Below are positions 55,213 through 64,000 of a stretch of 64,000 nt of DNA, piece after piece. How positions within the stretch are numbered: the stretch's first letter is position 1; the number at the start of each line of letters is the position of its first letter. Position numbers and translations under genes: made by a program. The notes beneath the pieces were generated by a model, which was not told the origin of the DNA, made no database searches, and saw only the letters and a list, made by a program, of their open reading frames with translations. Source of the DNA: G963663315 sp965208975 (GTDB lineage: Bacteria; Pseudomonadota; Gammaproteobacteria; Arenicellales; Poriferihabitantaceae). The stretch spans positions 682,001 to 746,000 of the forward strand of contig CBDBQH010000003.1 in NCBI GenBank assembly GCA_965208975.1, in the 5' to 3' direction.

Positions 55213-56322
55213 TCAGCCTGATATCTCTTTTTCAATCTTTTCCCGCACAACCTCCACTTCTACATTATGATTTCTTGCAACGGTTTCCAAACAGGTTTCC
55301 CATATCTCCTCCATATCCAATACCATCTCCAGACGGTTACTCTTTGGCGGTTCCGCTTTCCTCCTTTTCTCTGCTTCTTTCTCCCTGTATCCCTTTTCCA
55401 CAATATCTGCTGCGCCTTCAATGCCTATTACTTCCATAAAGTCCGTTTCCGATAATATCTGTATGCCCTGTCCATTCCTGATTAAAGTTTCAACCTTTCG
55501 ATGTTTGGAACTCTTATCATATCCTTGTTTCAATTTATCTTGATCTTGTATTCCCAACACCAACAATGTCAGCTTCTTTGTAGCAGTGCTGGCTATCTTA
55601 CAGCCTGCCTCTGCTGCATGTGACATAGCGGTAGTGCGAGATATAGATAATTCGCCGGTAAACAAAACAGTTTCCCCGTATAGATGTCCTTTCTCATTGG
55701 GCACAAAATCCTTTACCTTTGGGGTCTTCTCGAACCGTTTCCAAACCTTTCTAGTATCCGTAGTATTCGTAGTATTCGTCCAGTAATCTTCTAACTCCTC
55801 CAGCCAGTAATCTATATCTGTATCTGTTTCCTTGCAGGTGTTCAATACTATCAATGCTGCGGCTTTGGCATCCTCTAAAGCATCATGATGGTTGAATTCT
55901 ATACCCATATCCTGTGCTACATTTCCCAAGCCATAGCCCCTTTGTCCGTAACGTTCCGGGTAAGCCCTTCTTATTATCCTTGCGCTATCTAACCAGGTAA
56001 CCTGTAACTGTTCCAGATCATACTTCTTCATTGCTCGTTCAAAGGCTACCCGATCAAATGCTGTATGACTGACTAATACCATACCCCTTAATCTCTTTCT
56101 TAGCTCATTGCGTACTTGTGGCAAGGTAGGGCTATGTTTTACGTGTTTCGGTTTAATGCCATGTATATCTATATTCATTTCATCAAACCAGTCTTCCGGG
56201 TTGATTAGGGATTGCCAGGTATCTACTACCTTTCCATCTACTACATGAGTAATTCCTATTTGACAGATACTGGATCTATCTGCATTGGCGGTTTCAACAT
56301 CTATTGAATTGAAGGTCATCAT
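55213..56322 (-). CDS. DEDDh 3'-5' exonuclease with a BRCT domain
   Basis: The 369-residue protein has an N-terminal DnaQ-like exonuclease: SIDVETANAD (D and E of motif I), LVSHTAFDRVAFE (motif II) and HHDALEDAKAAA (motif III, His and Asp). A BRCT-like domain (LYGETVLFTGELSISRTTAMSHAAEAGCKIASTATKKLTLLVLG-type, residues 213-290) follows, then a charged helical tail (EKGYREKEAEKRRKAEP). Exonuclease-BRCT fusions occur in mobile elements and DNA repair. GAGGAAA lies 9 nt upstream of the ATG. It starts the 55-59 kb accessory island. Confidence 0.85.
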   Translation of the reverse strand: MMTFNSIDVETANADRSSICQIGITHVVDGKVVDTWQSLINPEDWFDEMNIDIHGIKPKHVKHSPTLPQVRNELRKRLRGMVLVSHTAFDRVAFERAMKKYDLEQLQVTWLDSARIIRRAYPERYGQRGYGLGNVAQDMGIEFNHHDALEDAKAAALIVLNTCKETDTDIDYWLEELEDYWTNTTNTTDTRKVWKRFEKTPKVKDFVPNEKGHLYGETVLFTGELSISRTTAMSHAAEAGCKIASTATKKLTLLVLGIQDQDKLKQGYDKSSKHRKVETLIRNGQGIQILSETDFMEVIGIEGAADIVEKGYREKEAEKRRKAEPPKSNRLEMVLDMEEIWETCLETVARNHNVEVEVVREKIEKEISG

Positions 56323-56506
56323 GGTAGTTTTCCTCTTTGTGTGTTGGTATTCGTCTTTTGTGTAGCAACCGATGGATTTGCATATCCATGATCCGAACTG
56401 CGGTTCCGATGGTTGATCCGCAATACATAGATACTTTAGGGAATTATATAAGCCAGGAAATCGGTGAAAATTTGTTATATCTGCGCCATGACTGCCCGGA
56501 TTTTGT

Positions 56507-57085
56507 CTATTTATCCCCCCTATTTTTGATGTTGTCTAACTCTGTATATAATTCCCTAAGATATTCTTCCGATGACAGTACTGTTTTCAGTTCGCGTCCC
56601 ATCGATTCAAAGCCACTTCCGAATTTGCCGCATTGGTTTTGAAACAGCCCTTTTACACTTCCCCATCCGACAAATTGCTTCAACGCCTGCTGTTCATCAG
56701 GTGTTGCTTGATTGCGCCCATCTGCTCGCATCCGGATAATGGTTTTAACAGCCTCCAGGTTGTCTTTGGCTTTCTGGAGCGATGACCTGCTCTCATCAAA
56801 CGGATCCTTGGCCGACCGATCTATTTGTACATTGATAGCATCTCCTGCCCCATCGTCTGGTTCAACTCCGTCCTGTCCTGCTCGTTCGGCCAGTCGTTCG
56901 TCGGGTCCACTGGATCGTAGTCCGGGTTCCCCGGATATTCCAGCGCTCGCTGAATCACCAGTTCCCTCATTCCCCCCTGTTGAAAGTTCGGGTTGTGCTC
57001 CAGCCCCTTCTGTAGCTCCAGCGCCCCGTTCACCTGCGCCTTCTCCCACTCCTCTCTTGCTGCCTGACTCCCCAGCTCCATCCAA
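56507..57085 (-). pseudogene. Fragment of a large DNA methylase/helicase-type polyvalent protein
   Basis: The N-terminal ~75 residues are Gly/Ala/Glu-rich linker sequence (TEGAGAQPELSTGG). After them come KDNLEAVKTIIRMRADGRNQATPDEQQALKQFVGWGSVKGLFQ and RELKTVLSSEEYLRELYTE, the hallmark start of the large N6-methylase/helicase proteins of conjugative elements and phages. It ends in NIKNRGDK where the family continues for over 1000 residues. The frame begins at a TTG inside the upstream gene, with no ribosome site, and overlaps it by 265 bp. Confidence 0.65.
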
Positions 57086-57510
57086 AACCTCGGGTAATTC
57101 TCCTGAATAGATGCTCTCAGAATGTCCAGTATCTCCCCTGCTGTCATCTTGTACATTTTTACCACCTCAATCTCTTGAAAGTCATTAGCGATAATTTCAT
57201 CTACTTCTTCATGTGTTGACATCCCTGAATTGTCCACGCCAGGCCATCTCCGAACTCCGTCATAAAATGACGCGATGTAAGGCTTTATTCCAACTCCTAA
57301 CTGTTCGATCAACTTCTTTGAAATATCGGCAAACTTCACCACTCCGCCTTCAACATAATACCCAACCATGTAAATCCCGTCTGATAGCATTTCCGGGTCT
57401 ACACCAGAAAAGGCTGTACCTTGACGCGACTTCATCCGGTCTAATCTTTTCTGAAATTCCTTTTGTCTAATTAAGTATATGATTCCCAAATTTTTCCTCT
57501 CCCGTGGCAT
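56821..57510 (-). CDS. Large polyvalent protein-like fragment (phage/ICE-type)
   Basis: The 229-residue protein carries MVGYYVEGGVVKFADISKKLIEQLGVGIKPYIASFYDGVRRWPG-type sequence, known from large polyvalent proteins encoded by ICEs and phages just before their methylase/helicase domain. The C-terminus (ALELQKGLEHNPNFQQGGMRELVIQRALEY) is plausible but not familiar. Its last 265 bp overlap, in another frame, the linker of the downstream fragment. A frameshift near 57090 would join them into one chain, the normal order for the family. It is more likely one broken gene than two genes. Confidence 0.55.
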   Translation of the reverse strand: MPRERKNLGIIYLIRQKEFQKRLDRMKSRQGTAFSGVDPEMLSDGIYMVGYYVEGGVVKFADISKKLIEQLGVGIKPYIASFYDGVRRWPGVDNSGMSTHEEVDEIIANDFQEIEVVKMYKMTAGEILDILRASIQENYPRFWMELGSQAAREEWEKAQVNGALELQKGLEHNPNFQQGGMRELVIQRALEYPGNPDYDPVDPTNDWPNEQDRTELNQTMGQEMLSMYK

Positions 57511-57573
57511 CTTTAGTTGCCATTGTTTGTTCTTGAAGGCACAACACTAAAATAGAACGGTACAGACGTTCAT

Positions 57574-58518
57574 CTAAAACAGCGTTTGCTGCAATAACGG
57601 TAAATCTCCAGTATGACTCCCTGCTTCTGAAATTCTCCCCAATGATTCCTGATGGTATTCAGAATTCACCTCAAAACCAATAAAATTACGTTTTAATATC
57701 TTTGCCGCTGCTGCCGTCGTGCCACTACCCATAAATGGATCAAGGACAACTTGATTCTCCTGCGTCGTAAGCATGATCAGGTACTTTATTAAATCAAGCG
57801 GTTTCTGCGCCTCATGTATCCGTGGTTCATTTTTTCTAAAGCCGAAATCAAGTAAATTTGTAGGACTTGGGCCATTCACCTTACATTCATTCGTGTTGAT
57901 GGCGCCCACTTCGTGTTTAAGAATGTTATCGGTAATAGTCCCTCCAATTTTATAAGGCTTCATAAACCAGGCTATTGGCTCCCAAATTGGCGCCAGATTA
58001 CCCAGCCGCCAGCCTTCCCATTTTTTCGCTTCCTCAACAAGCCCCCTGCGTTCAAGAACAATACTGACCCTTTGAGCCCTGTGATGGGCTGATGGTTTTT
58101 TCCAGGCCAGGGTATCTTTCAGTAAGAAGCCACTGTCTTCAAACCCATTGATCACCCTGTGTATAGTCCTTCTCGCCCCAAAGACAAACAGGAAAGAGCC
58201 ATCTTTCATCTTCGGATAAACTTTGACCGCCCAATCTTTACACCATTGCTGATACTCTAACCCAATATTTCTATCGGACTGTGCCCAACCGTTTATTGGT
58301 TTTCCTCTACGTTTAAAGCCCGACTTGCCCTCCTGAGCCGGTGATGTACCCAATAAGGCAGAATTCGTATTGTTATGTAGTACATCCCAATCGTCCAGAC
58401 TGATGCCGTAAGGAATATCCGACAAAAACAGGTCAATACTGTTGTCGGTTAAATCAGGAATAAAATCCAGACAATCGCCTAAAGTGATTTTATTTATGTA
58501 TTTTTCATTCACAGACAT
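57574..58518 (-). CDS. Type II DNA methyltransferase (beta class)
   Basis: The 314-residue protein has the catalytic motif DIPYG first (motif IV, residues 34-38) and the SAM-binding DPFMGSGTT near the C-terminus, the order of beta-class amino-methyltransferases (N6-adenine or N4-cytosine). FLFVFGARRTIHRVI and LKDTLAWKKPSAHHRA are further conserved stretches. DIPY instead of DPPY is a known variant. It follows, by 2 nt, the fragment of a presumed restriction endonuclease. The recognition site is unknown. Confidence 0.9.
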   Translation of the reverse strand: MSVNEKYINKITLGDCLDFIPDLTDNSIDLFLSDIPYGISLDDWDVLHNNTNSALLGTSPAQEGKSGFKRRGKPINGWAQSDRNIGLEYQQWCKDWAVKVYPKMKDGSFLFVFGARRTIHRVINGFEDSGFLLKDTLAWKKPSAHHRAQRVSIVLERRGLVEEAKKWEGWRLGNLAPIWEPIAWFMKPYKIGGTITDNILKHEVGAINTNECKVNGPSPTNLLDFGFRKNEPRIHEAQKPLDLIKYLIMLTTQENQVVLDPFMGSGTTAAAAKILKRNFIGFEVNSEYHQESLGRISEAGSHTGDLPLLQQTLF

Positions 58519-58520
58519 TC

Positions 58521-58949
58521 CTATCCGAGGCTCATGAGTCCATTATCGCGGACGGATTTGACGGCCCCAAGTTTGTTTTCAATTTTATTTAGCCTCAATA
58601 CCTCCTTGATTGCTTCTTCTTTTGAGAGTCGCATTATTCTTTCTCTCTGTAATGCGAGGAAACCCATGGCTTCTTCTTTTGATATATGAATGGATTCGAT
58701 TGACGCTCTTTTTTCATCTTTCCATATTTTCGTAATTTTTTGATCAAAATCGAGCATTCTCCTATTTACAATTTGCCAGTATGTGTTTGCGTCTTTTGAC
58801 GGATTCATCGCCTCAACAGATTTAAACACTTCATGTACCAATTCCATTGCCTTATTCTTATTTGTGGCGTGAGCGTAACGAACCAGAACTGCAAGATGGG
58901 TATATGTCGCGATACAAACCGACCTTGCTCCGGCCTGCTGATAACCTTC
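58521..58949 (-). pseudogene. 5'-truncated gene before the methyltransferase, presumed restriction endonuclease tail
   Basis: The first usual start is ATG 58847 (MELVHEVFKSVEA, 108 residues). But the frame is open to a TAG at 58950-58952 and reads ARSVCIATYTHLAVLVRYAH just before that ATG, which looks like real protein and has no start codon. Directly upstream, at 58974, lies the stop of the flavoprotein gene. I take it as the C-terminal third of a restriction enzyme cut off when the island formed. I do not recognise a catalytic motif in the remaining part. Confidence 0.55.
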
Positions 58950-58973
58950 CTATCCTTAAGTTTCCTGATTGCT

Positions 58974-61430
58974 TCAATTGGAATGCGGCTCCCGGACTTT
59001 CTTCCCAGCCGGATCATAGAGCGGAGCAAGGCGCACCTTAGCCGGATAAAAGGCGCCATTGATCTCCACTTCGAGAGGCATGTCGTCCCGCGCCAGAGCG
59101 ACCGGGACATAACCGAGCGCCAGGGACCGCCCGACATGGTGGGCGTACCCGCCTGAGGTGACATAGCCAACGCATTCCCCATCTTTCAGGATCGCTTCAT
59201 CCCCGGAGACATCAACATCCGTGGGTTCAATGATCATGGTCACCAGTTTCCTGTCCACACCGGCTTCCTTTTCCGCCAGCGCGGCTTCTTTGCCGACAAA
59301 ATCCTTTTTCCAGTTGATGAACACATCCAGGCCAGACTGACCAGCGGTGAAATCGGGGCGGTAATCCAGCGTCCAGGCGCCCCAGCCTTTTTCCAACCGC
59401 ATACTCATCAGCGCCCGGGCGCCGTACCACTTCAATCCCAGGTCTGCGCCAGCCTGTTCGATCTCCTCAAACAGCTTGAGTTGATATTCCGGCGCCACAT
59501 GAATTTCGTAACCCGATTCTCCTGAGAATGACATGCGGATCAGGATGGCCGGCACGCCACCCGCAAAGGTTGTACGCGCGTCACGAAAGCGAATACCACC
59601 AACATCGTCGCGGCAGATCCGTTGCAACAACTCCGGCGAATTCGGGCCACAAATCGCGATGCCATGATAATGGCTCGACACATTCCGGTAGCTTGTTTGA
59701 CGATTTACCTCGCTGTCGCCGCCGCCGTGTTTCTCCAGCAACCCTTCGAACCAGCGGCGATGCATCTGCTGGGCCGCGCCTGAACCGAACAGGATAAAAT
59801 GATCCTCCCTCAGGCAAGCCACCGTCAAGTCTCCGTATAATTTGCCTTTGGGAGTCAACATCGGAGTCAGTGTGATCCGTCCCGGCGCAGGTATGAATCC
59901 GGCCAGGACATGATCCAGAAATTCGCGGCAACCCCGACCCTTGAATTCATGTTTGGCGAAGTTTGCGACTTCGACCGCTCCCACCGCTTGACGCACCGCC
60001 CTGATTTCAGCCGCGACATAATCATGCGCCCGCGAACGTCTGAAAGAAGGTTCTTCCCAGGCATCCTCGGGGCCATCGGCGAACCACAGCGCATGTTCCA
60101 GGCCGAAACCGGCATCCATCACCGCGCCCTTAGCGATCAGGCGATCATAAATTCCGGTGGTACGTTGCCGTCTGGCCGCCGGCAGTGTTTCATTGGGGAA
60201 AGTCAGGATGAACCGCCGCTCGTAGTTTTCCGTGGATTTGACGGTTCCATAATGGGGCGAGGCATAATCCCCGAATCGCGCGATATCCATGGCCCGAACA
60301 TCAATCGACGGTTCGCCATCCATCATCCACTCCGCCATACACAGACCGACACCGCCCGCCTGACAGAATCCAGCCATCACCCCGACCGCCACCCAGTAAT
60401 TTTTCATTCCCGGCACCGGGCCAATCATGGGATTGCCGTCGGGGCCAAAGGTGAAGGGGCCATTGATGATCTTGCGGATACCCGCCCGCCCCAACGCCGG
60501 GATACGCTCGAAACCAACGGCCAGTTTCTGCTCGATATTCTCCAGTCTGGGCTCCAGCAGGTCATGCCCGAAATCCTGCGGCGTACCGCTGACCGACCAC
60601 GGCGTAGCAACCGCTTCGTAGGTGCCGAGCAGCATGCCCTGCTGTTCCTGTCGGAAATAGATGTTGCCTTCATAATCAATTCCGGCGGGCAGACGCTGAC
60701 CGCGCGCGGCGACATGTTCGGCAATTTCAGGCATATCCTCGGTCAACAGATAGTGGTGTTCCATCGGTTGAACCGGCAAATGCAATCCGGCCAGACGCCC
60801 GACTTCCCTGGCCCACAATCCACCGGCATTGACGATCATCCCGGCATTGATCGTGCCTTTCGGCGTAACCACATCCCAGCTTCCATCCGCTTTCTGGCTG
60901 GTTTCAATAACCGGCGTATGGGTATGCCAGACGGCGCCATGAACTTTGGCCGACTTGGCGTAGGCATAAGTCACTCCAGAAGGATCAACGTCACCATCCA
61001 GCGGGTCCCACAATGCGGCGACATAGTGTTTCGGATCAATTAACGGATGCCGGCGGGCCGCTTCCTCGACAGAGATAAATTCCTGGTCAAGCCCCATATA
61101 ACGCGCCTTCGACCGTTCCCGCTTCAGATAGTCGTACCAGTCCTGATTAGAGGCCAGATAAAACCCGCCGGTATTGTGCATACCGACCGAATGCCCGGAG
61201 GTTTGTTCGATCTCCTTGTAAAGATTGATCGTATAACCCTGCAAGCGAGAGATATTGGGGTCCGAGGAAATCGTATGAATCTGACCAGCGGCATGCCAGG
61301 AGGAGCCGGAGGTGAGTTCATCACGTTCCAGCAAAACGCAATCCTTCCAGCCGAACCGGGCCAGGTGAAACAAAATCGAGCAGCCGACAACACCGCCGCC
61401 AATGATCACTACTTTTGCGTGAGACTGCAT
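58974..61430 (-). CDS. Dimethylglycine/sarcosine dehydrogenase-like flavoprotein
   Basis: The 818-residue protein has an N-terminal FAD domain with VIIGGGVVGCSILFHLA (GxGxxG near residue 10) and SGSSWHAAGQIH, the segment where the family binds FAD covalently at His. A C-terminal GcvT-like folate-binding half (about 430-800) has FSGESGYEIH and YGARALMSMRLEKGW. Such proteins oxidise N-methyl groups and pass formaldehyde to tetrahydrofolate. It lies 37 nt after the MttB-family gene, in the order ltaE - mttB - dehydrogenase. This points to betaine or dimethylglycine breakdown (inference). Confidence 0.9.
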   Translation of the reverse strand: MQSHAKVVIIGGGVVGCSILFHLARFGWKDCVLLERDELTSGSSWHAAGQIHTISSDPNISRLQGYTINLYKEIEQTSGHSVGMHNTGGFYLASNQDWYDYLKRERSKARYMGLDQEFISVEEAARRHPLIDPKHYVAALWDPLDGDVDPSGVTYAYAKSAKVHGAVWHTHTPVIETSQKADGSWDVVTPKGTINAGMIVNAGGLWAREVGRLAGLHLPVQPMEHHYLLTEDMPEIAEHVAARGQRLPAGIDYEGNIYFRQEQQGMLLGTYEAVATPWSVSGTPQDFGHDLLEPRLENIEQKLAVGFERIPALGRAGIRKIINGPFTFGPDGNPMIGPVPGMKNYWVAVGVMAGFCQAGGVGLCMAEWMMDGEPSIDVRAMDIARFGDYASPHYGTVKSTENYERRFILTFPNETLPAARRQRTTGIYDRLIAKGAVMDAGFGLEHALWFADGPEDAWEEPSFRRSRAHDYVAAEIRAVRQAVGAVEVANFAKHEFKGRGCREFLDHVLAGFIPAPGRITLTPMLTPKGKLYGDLTVACLREDHFILFGSGAAQQMHRRWFEGLLEKHGGGDSEVNRQTSYRNVSSHYHGIAICGPNSPELLQRICRDDVGGIRFRDARTTFAGGVPAILIRMSFSGESGYEIHVAPEYQLKLFEEIEQAGADLGLKWYGARALMSMRLEKGWGAWTLDYRPDFTAGQSGLDVFINWKKDFVGKEAALAEKEAGVDRKLVTMIIEPTDVDVSGDEAILKDGECVGYVTSGGYAHHVGRSLALGYVPVALARDDMPLEVEINGAFYPAKVRLAPLYDPAGKKVREPHSN

Positions 61431-61467
61431 TCGCTTACCTTGAATATTTTTTTACCATGAAAAACAA

Positions 61468-62967
61468 TCAGTACCAGGCTTCAGGGACTTGCCTTTTCCT
61501 CTTTTCAACAAATTCTCTCAACGCTTCGTCAATACCCTCATCCAGCGGTGGTGGCTGATATTCCTTTAGCAACCGGTTCCAGCGTTCAAAGGCGCGTTTC
61601 GCAGAATCCTTCGCCCCCTGTTCTTCCCACCGCTCCACACTTTCACTATCCGACAGGACCGCATCGTAATAGGCGGTCTGATAATTGGCCATGGTATGCG
61701 CGCTGCCCAGGAAATGCCCCGCCGGTTCGACTTCATGATACGCCTCCCTGGCCAGAGCATTGTCATCCAGCGGCAAGCCGGACAACATCACCTGATAAGC
61801 GCCCAGCCGGTCAGCGTCCTGAACCAGCTTCTCATAGCCGGTCGCCAGCCCCCCTTCCAGCCAACCCGCCGCATGCAATACAAAATTGGCTCCGCCCAGA
61901 GCCGTGGACATCATCGAATCCGCGCTTTCGGCAGCCGCCTGCGCGTCCGGCAGTTTGGAGGCCGTCAACGATCCGCCGTTTCGCAATGGAATGCCCAATC
62001 TGCGGGCAAGCTGCCCGATAATGAAATTCGACATGACCGGCTCAGGCATACCAAAAGTGGGAGCGCCGCTTTTCAGGCTCATGGATGACAGAAAATTGCC
62101 CAATACGAAAGGCGCTCCCGGCCGCACCAGCTGGGTAAACGCCCCGACCATCATGGCTTCCGCCAGGGCCTGGGAAATAGAGGCCGCCGTCGTCACCGGA
62201 CCCATTGCGCCGCCGAGAATGAACGGAGCCGCAATCAGCCCCTGCCCTGCCCCGCAGTAAACCCGGGCCGCTTCGGTGACCACCTTGTCGATCAGCAACG
62301 GCGAATTGGTGTTGACGTTACCCATAATGACACAGTGGTCCTGCATGAATTCCTCGCCGAACAACACCCTGGCCATATCCACTGAATCCTGCGCCCTTGA
62401 TTTTGCAGTGATGGCGCCGAGAAAGGGTTTGTCACTGTAACGTATATGTCTGTAAAGCATGTCCAGGTGACGCCAGGATACGGCTACGTCACAGGGTTCA
62501 CAGATCACCAGTCCGGTGTGATGAATGCTGGGCAGTTGCCAGGCGATCTTCACCAGGTTTTCCAGGTCCTGCATGGTGCCATAGCGGCGCCCTCTTTCGA
62601 GGTCGCGCACAAAAGGCGGCCCGAAAACACAGGCGAAAACCTGGGAGCGACCACCGATTCGGACACTGCGGGCAGGATTACGCGCAACCTGGATGAACTC
62701 GGAAGGGATCGTTTTGCATAGCTCGCGAGCCATACCGCGGGGTAACTTGACCCGGGTATCGTTGACATCGGCCCCCGCTTGTTGCCAGAGTCTCAGCGCC
62801 TCCGGGTCGCCCCGGAACTCCAGTCCGATTTCCTGCATCAACCAGTCAGCCTGCTCTTCCAGGGCAACCAGTCCTTCTTCATCAAGAAACTCGAAATACG
62901 GGATTTTCCGGGTGATATAGGCCGGCGCCGCGGCCGGCGGCCTTTCTCTTTTGTGGCGGCGGCTCAT
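61468..62967 (-). CDS. MttB-family methyltransferase (non-pyrrolysine)
   Basis: The 499-residue protein is of the trimethylamine/glycine betaine methyltransferase superfamily: FEFLDEEGLVALEEQADWLMQEIG at the N-terminus, IMGNVNTNSPLLID, GGAMGPVTTAASISQALAEA and FGMPEPVMSN in the TIM barrel. No in-frame TAG is present, so it is of the Pyl-lacking kind (MtgB-like), which demethylates betaines rather than trimethylamine. It overlaps ltaE by 4 nt. The usual corrinoid protein and reactivase are not next to it. Confidence 0.9.
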   Translation of the reverse strand: MSRRHKRERPPAAAPAYITRKIPYFEFLDEEGLVALEEQADWLMQEIGLEFRGDPEALRLWQQAGADVNDTRVKLPRGMARELCKTIPSEFIQVARNPARSVRIGGRSQVFACVFGPPFVRDLERGRRYGTMQDLENLVKIAWQLPSIHHTGLVICEPCDVAVSWRHLDMLYRHIRYSDKPFLGAITAKSRAQDSVDMARVLFGEEFMQDHCVIMGNVNTNSPLLIDKVVTEAARVYCGAGQGLIAAPFILGGAMGPVTTAASISQALAEAMMVGAFTQLVRPGAPFVLGNFLSSMSLKSGAPTFGMPEPVMSNFIIGQLARRLGIPLRNGGSLTASKLPDAQAAAESADSMMSTALGGANFVLHAAGWLEGGLATGYEKLVQDADRLGAYQVMLSGLPLDDNALAREAYHEVEPAGHFLGSAHTMANYQTAYYDAVLSDSESVERWEEQGAKDSAKRAFERWNRLLKEYQPPPLDEGIDEALREFVEKRKRQVPEAWY

Positions 62968-63986
62968 AGAAAAAACCCGGACAAGCGCGATATTGCGGCA
63001 TCCACAAGCTCCCTCGAAAGCTCCTTGTGGGTGACCATTCTGATCGGGTGACGATCGCCAAACAGCACGTTTTGCCGTCTCGCAAACTCATAAAAACCAT
63101 CATAATTCCCATCTTTCAGGTTAAAGAAAACCATATTGGTATTGGCTTGTCCGGTGGTTAATTGAATACCGTCAATCTGCTCCAGTTGTGCATGCAAATG
63201 ATTGGCGAGTTGATGATCTTCAGCCAGGCGCTCCACATTATTTTCCAGCGCGAACAATCCCGCGGCGGCCAGTATTCCGGATTGCCTCATGCCACCGCCA
63301 ACCGTCTTGCGCCAGCGCCGGGCGATTTCAATGAGTCCGGCAGAGCCGGCCAGCGCCGAACCCACCGGCGCGCCCAGCCCTTTGGACAGGCAGACTGAAA
63401 CCGTATCGAACAAAGAAGTGATTTCTGCAACATCAACGCCCAGGGCGGTAGCCGCGTTGAACACCCGGGCGCCATCCAGATGCATGGCGATGGAGTGAAG
63501 GTCACACAACTGTCGGGCCTGCCTGAAGTAATCCAGTGGAACGGCGATACCTGTGGTCGTGGTGTTTTCCAGCGCCAGCAACCGGGTTTTGGCGAAGTGA
63601 ATATCATCGGCCTTGATCGCGTCTTCAATGCGATTCAGGTCAATGATCCCCGCCGGAGTTCTTTCCAGTGGTTGTGGCTGAATCCCGCCTAACGCGGCGG
63701 CGCCCCCTCCTTCATATTTATAGGTATGCGCGGTCTGGCCAACAATATACTCATCGCCTCGCTGGCAGTGGCTCAGCAACGCGACCAGATTGCTCTGGGT
63801 TCCCGAAGGAAAGAACAGCGCCGATTCCTGTCCGGTTATTTCCGCCACACGCTCCTGTAACGCCGTAGTGGTCGGGTCTTCGCCATAGACATCATCTCCA
63901 ACTTCCGCCTCTTGCATGGCCTGTCTCATGGCCGCACAGGGCCGGGTAACGGTATCACTGCGTAGATCTATTACGGGTCTGGTCAT
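62964..63986 (-). CDS. ltaE: Low-specificity threonine aldolase
   Basis: A PLP enzyme that splits threonine or allo-threonine into glycine and acetaldehyde. The 340-residue protein has DLRSDTVTRP, VGDDVYGEDPTT, AHTYKYEGGG, HLDGARVFNA and the lysine in SVCLSKGLGAPVGS. All are normal for the family. The gene is complete: the ATG is 14 nt from the window edge. It is first in an operon with the MttB-family gene and a dimethylglycine-type dehydrogenase, giving a link from N-methyl amino acids to glycine. Confidence 0.95.
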   Translation of the reverse strand: MTRPVIDLRSDTVTRPCAAMRQAMQEAEVGDDVYGEDPTTTALQERVAEITGQESALFFPSGTQSNLVALLSHCQRGDEYIVGQTAHTYKYEGGGAAALGGIQPQPLERTPAGIIDLNRIEDAIKADDIHFAKTRLLALENTTTTGIAVPLDYFRQARQLCDLHSIAMHLDGARVFNAATALGVDVAEITSLFDTVSVCLSKGLGAPVGSALAGSAGLIEIARRWRKTVGGGMRQSGILAAAGLFALENNVERLAEDHQLANHLHAQLEQIDGIQLTTGQANTNMVFFNLKDGNYDGFYEFARRQNVLFGDRHPIRMVTHKELSRELVDAAISRLSGFFL

Positions 63987-64000
63987 TATGTCGTTTGCCT

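Noticed and set aside
55213..58949. Complete prophage or ICE
   Set aside because: No integrase, structural, portal or conjugation genes are present; only a broken polyvalent protein hints at such an origin.

Overview
This 64 kb window comes from a gammaproteobacterial chromosome. The evidence is a 16S/23S/5S operon with a gammaproteobacterial-type 16S, tRNA-Ile and tRNA-Ala in the spacer, a tyrS-mepM-anmK block as in Pseudomonas relatives, a ruvX-pyrB-pyrX block with a catalytically dead dihydroorotase homologue, and BamC, MucD/DegQ and GlpE homologues. The organism cannot be named from sequence alone. The many toxin-antitoxin and defence genes, the many gene remnants and the methylated-amine catabolism would suit a marine or host-associated lineage, but that is inference.

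Layout. 1-6.7 kb: the 3' end of a cyclopropane-fatty-acid synthase gene, then a complete minus-strand rRNA operon whose 16S-23S spacer carries three 128-bp tandem repeats. 6.75-14.8 kb: tyrS, mepM, anmK, a WbpE-like sugar aminotransferase, ruvX, pyrB, pyrX. 14.8-19.6 kb: two small orphan genes, then a minus-strand pair with a 4-nt start/stop overlap: a PHP-ATPase (TrlF-like) and an AlbA_2/Schlafen-type ATP-binding protein. 19.8-27.2 kb: a DegP-type protease, a membrane J-domain protein, a penicillin-binding-like protein, thyA, folA, an AAA-like/PD-(D/E)XK protein and bamC. 27.2-30.7 kb: an ATPase remnant behind a 16-bp inverted repeat, hicAB, a collapsed bamC copy, and a PqqD / HprK-like kinase / nucleotidyltransferase cassette. 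31-36 kb: tRNA-Met, uraH, a BMP-family binding protein, trxA, and a Rieske oxygenase / ferredoxin / 2-hydroxyacid dehydrogenase cluster.

36-50 kb is an accessory island. It has type I restriction-modification with HsdM and HsdS fused in one chain, an FRG-domain fragment, and two nearly identical 362-bp direct repeats each encoding the same small GIY-YIG-like protein. The repeats bracket a cassette holding a three-gene operon (AAA ATPase, PD-(D/E)XK-like nuclease, HicB-HTH protein), small membrane and coiled-coil genes, and a VapC/Phd-type module. After the cassette come a ParE module, a Fic protein with an operator-like promoter that looks leaderless, CCDC90/DUF1640-like genes, and an RTX-repeat gene cut by an in-frame TAG. 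50-55 kb returns to housekeeping: glpE, mscS, a TauE/SafE transporter, pyruvate kinase and a metallophosphoesterase. 55.2-58.9 kb is a second island: a DEDD exonuclease with a BRCT domain, a broken large polyvalent/methylase protein, and a type II methyltransferase with the tail of its presumed restriction partner. 59-64 kb is an operon for methylated amines: threonine aldolase, an MttB-family methyltransferase without pyrrolysine, and a dimethylglycine/sarcosine dehydrogenase-like flavoprotein.

The best candidates for undescribed systems are the three-gene ATPase-nuclease-HicB operon between direct repeats, the PHP-ATPase/AlbA_2 pair, and the PqqD/HprK/nucleotidyltransferase cassette that has no visible precursor peptide or maturation enzymes.
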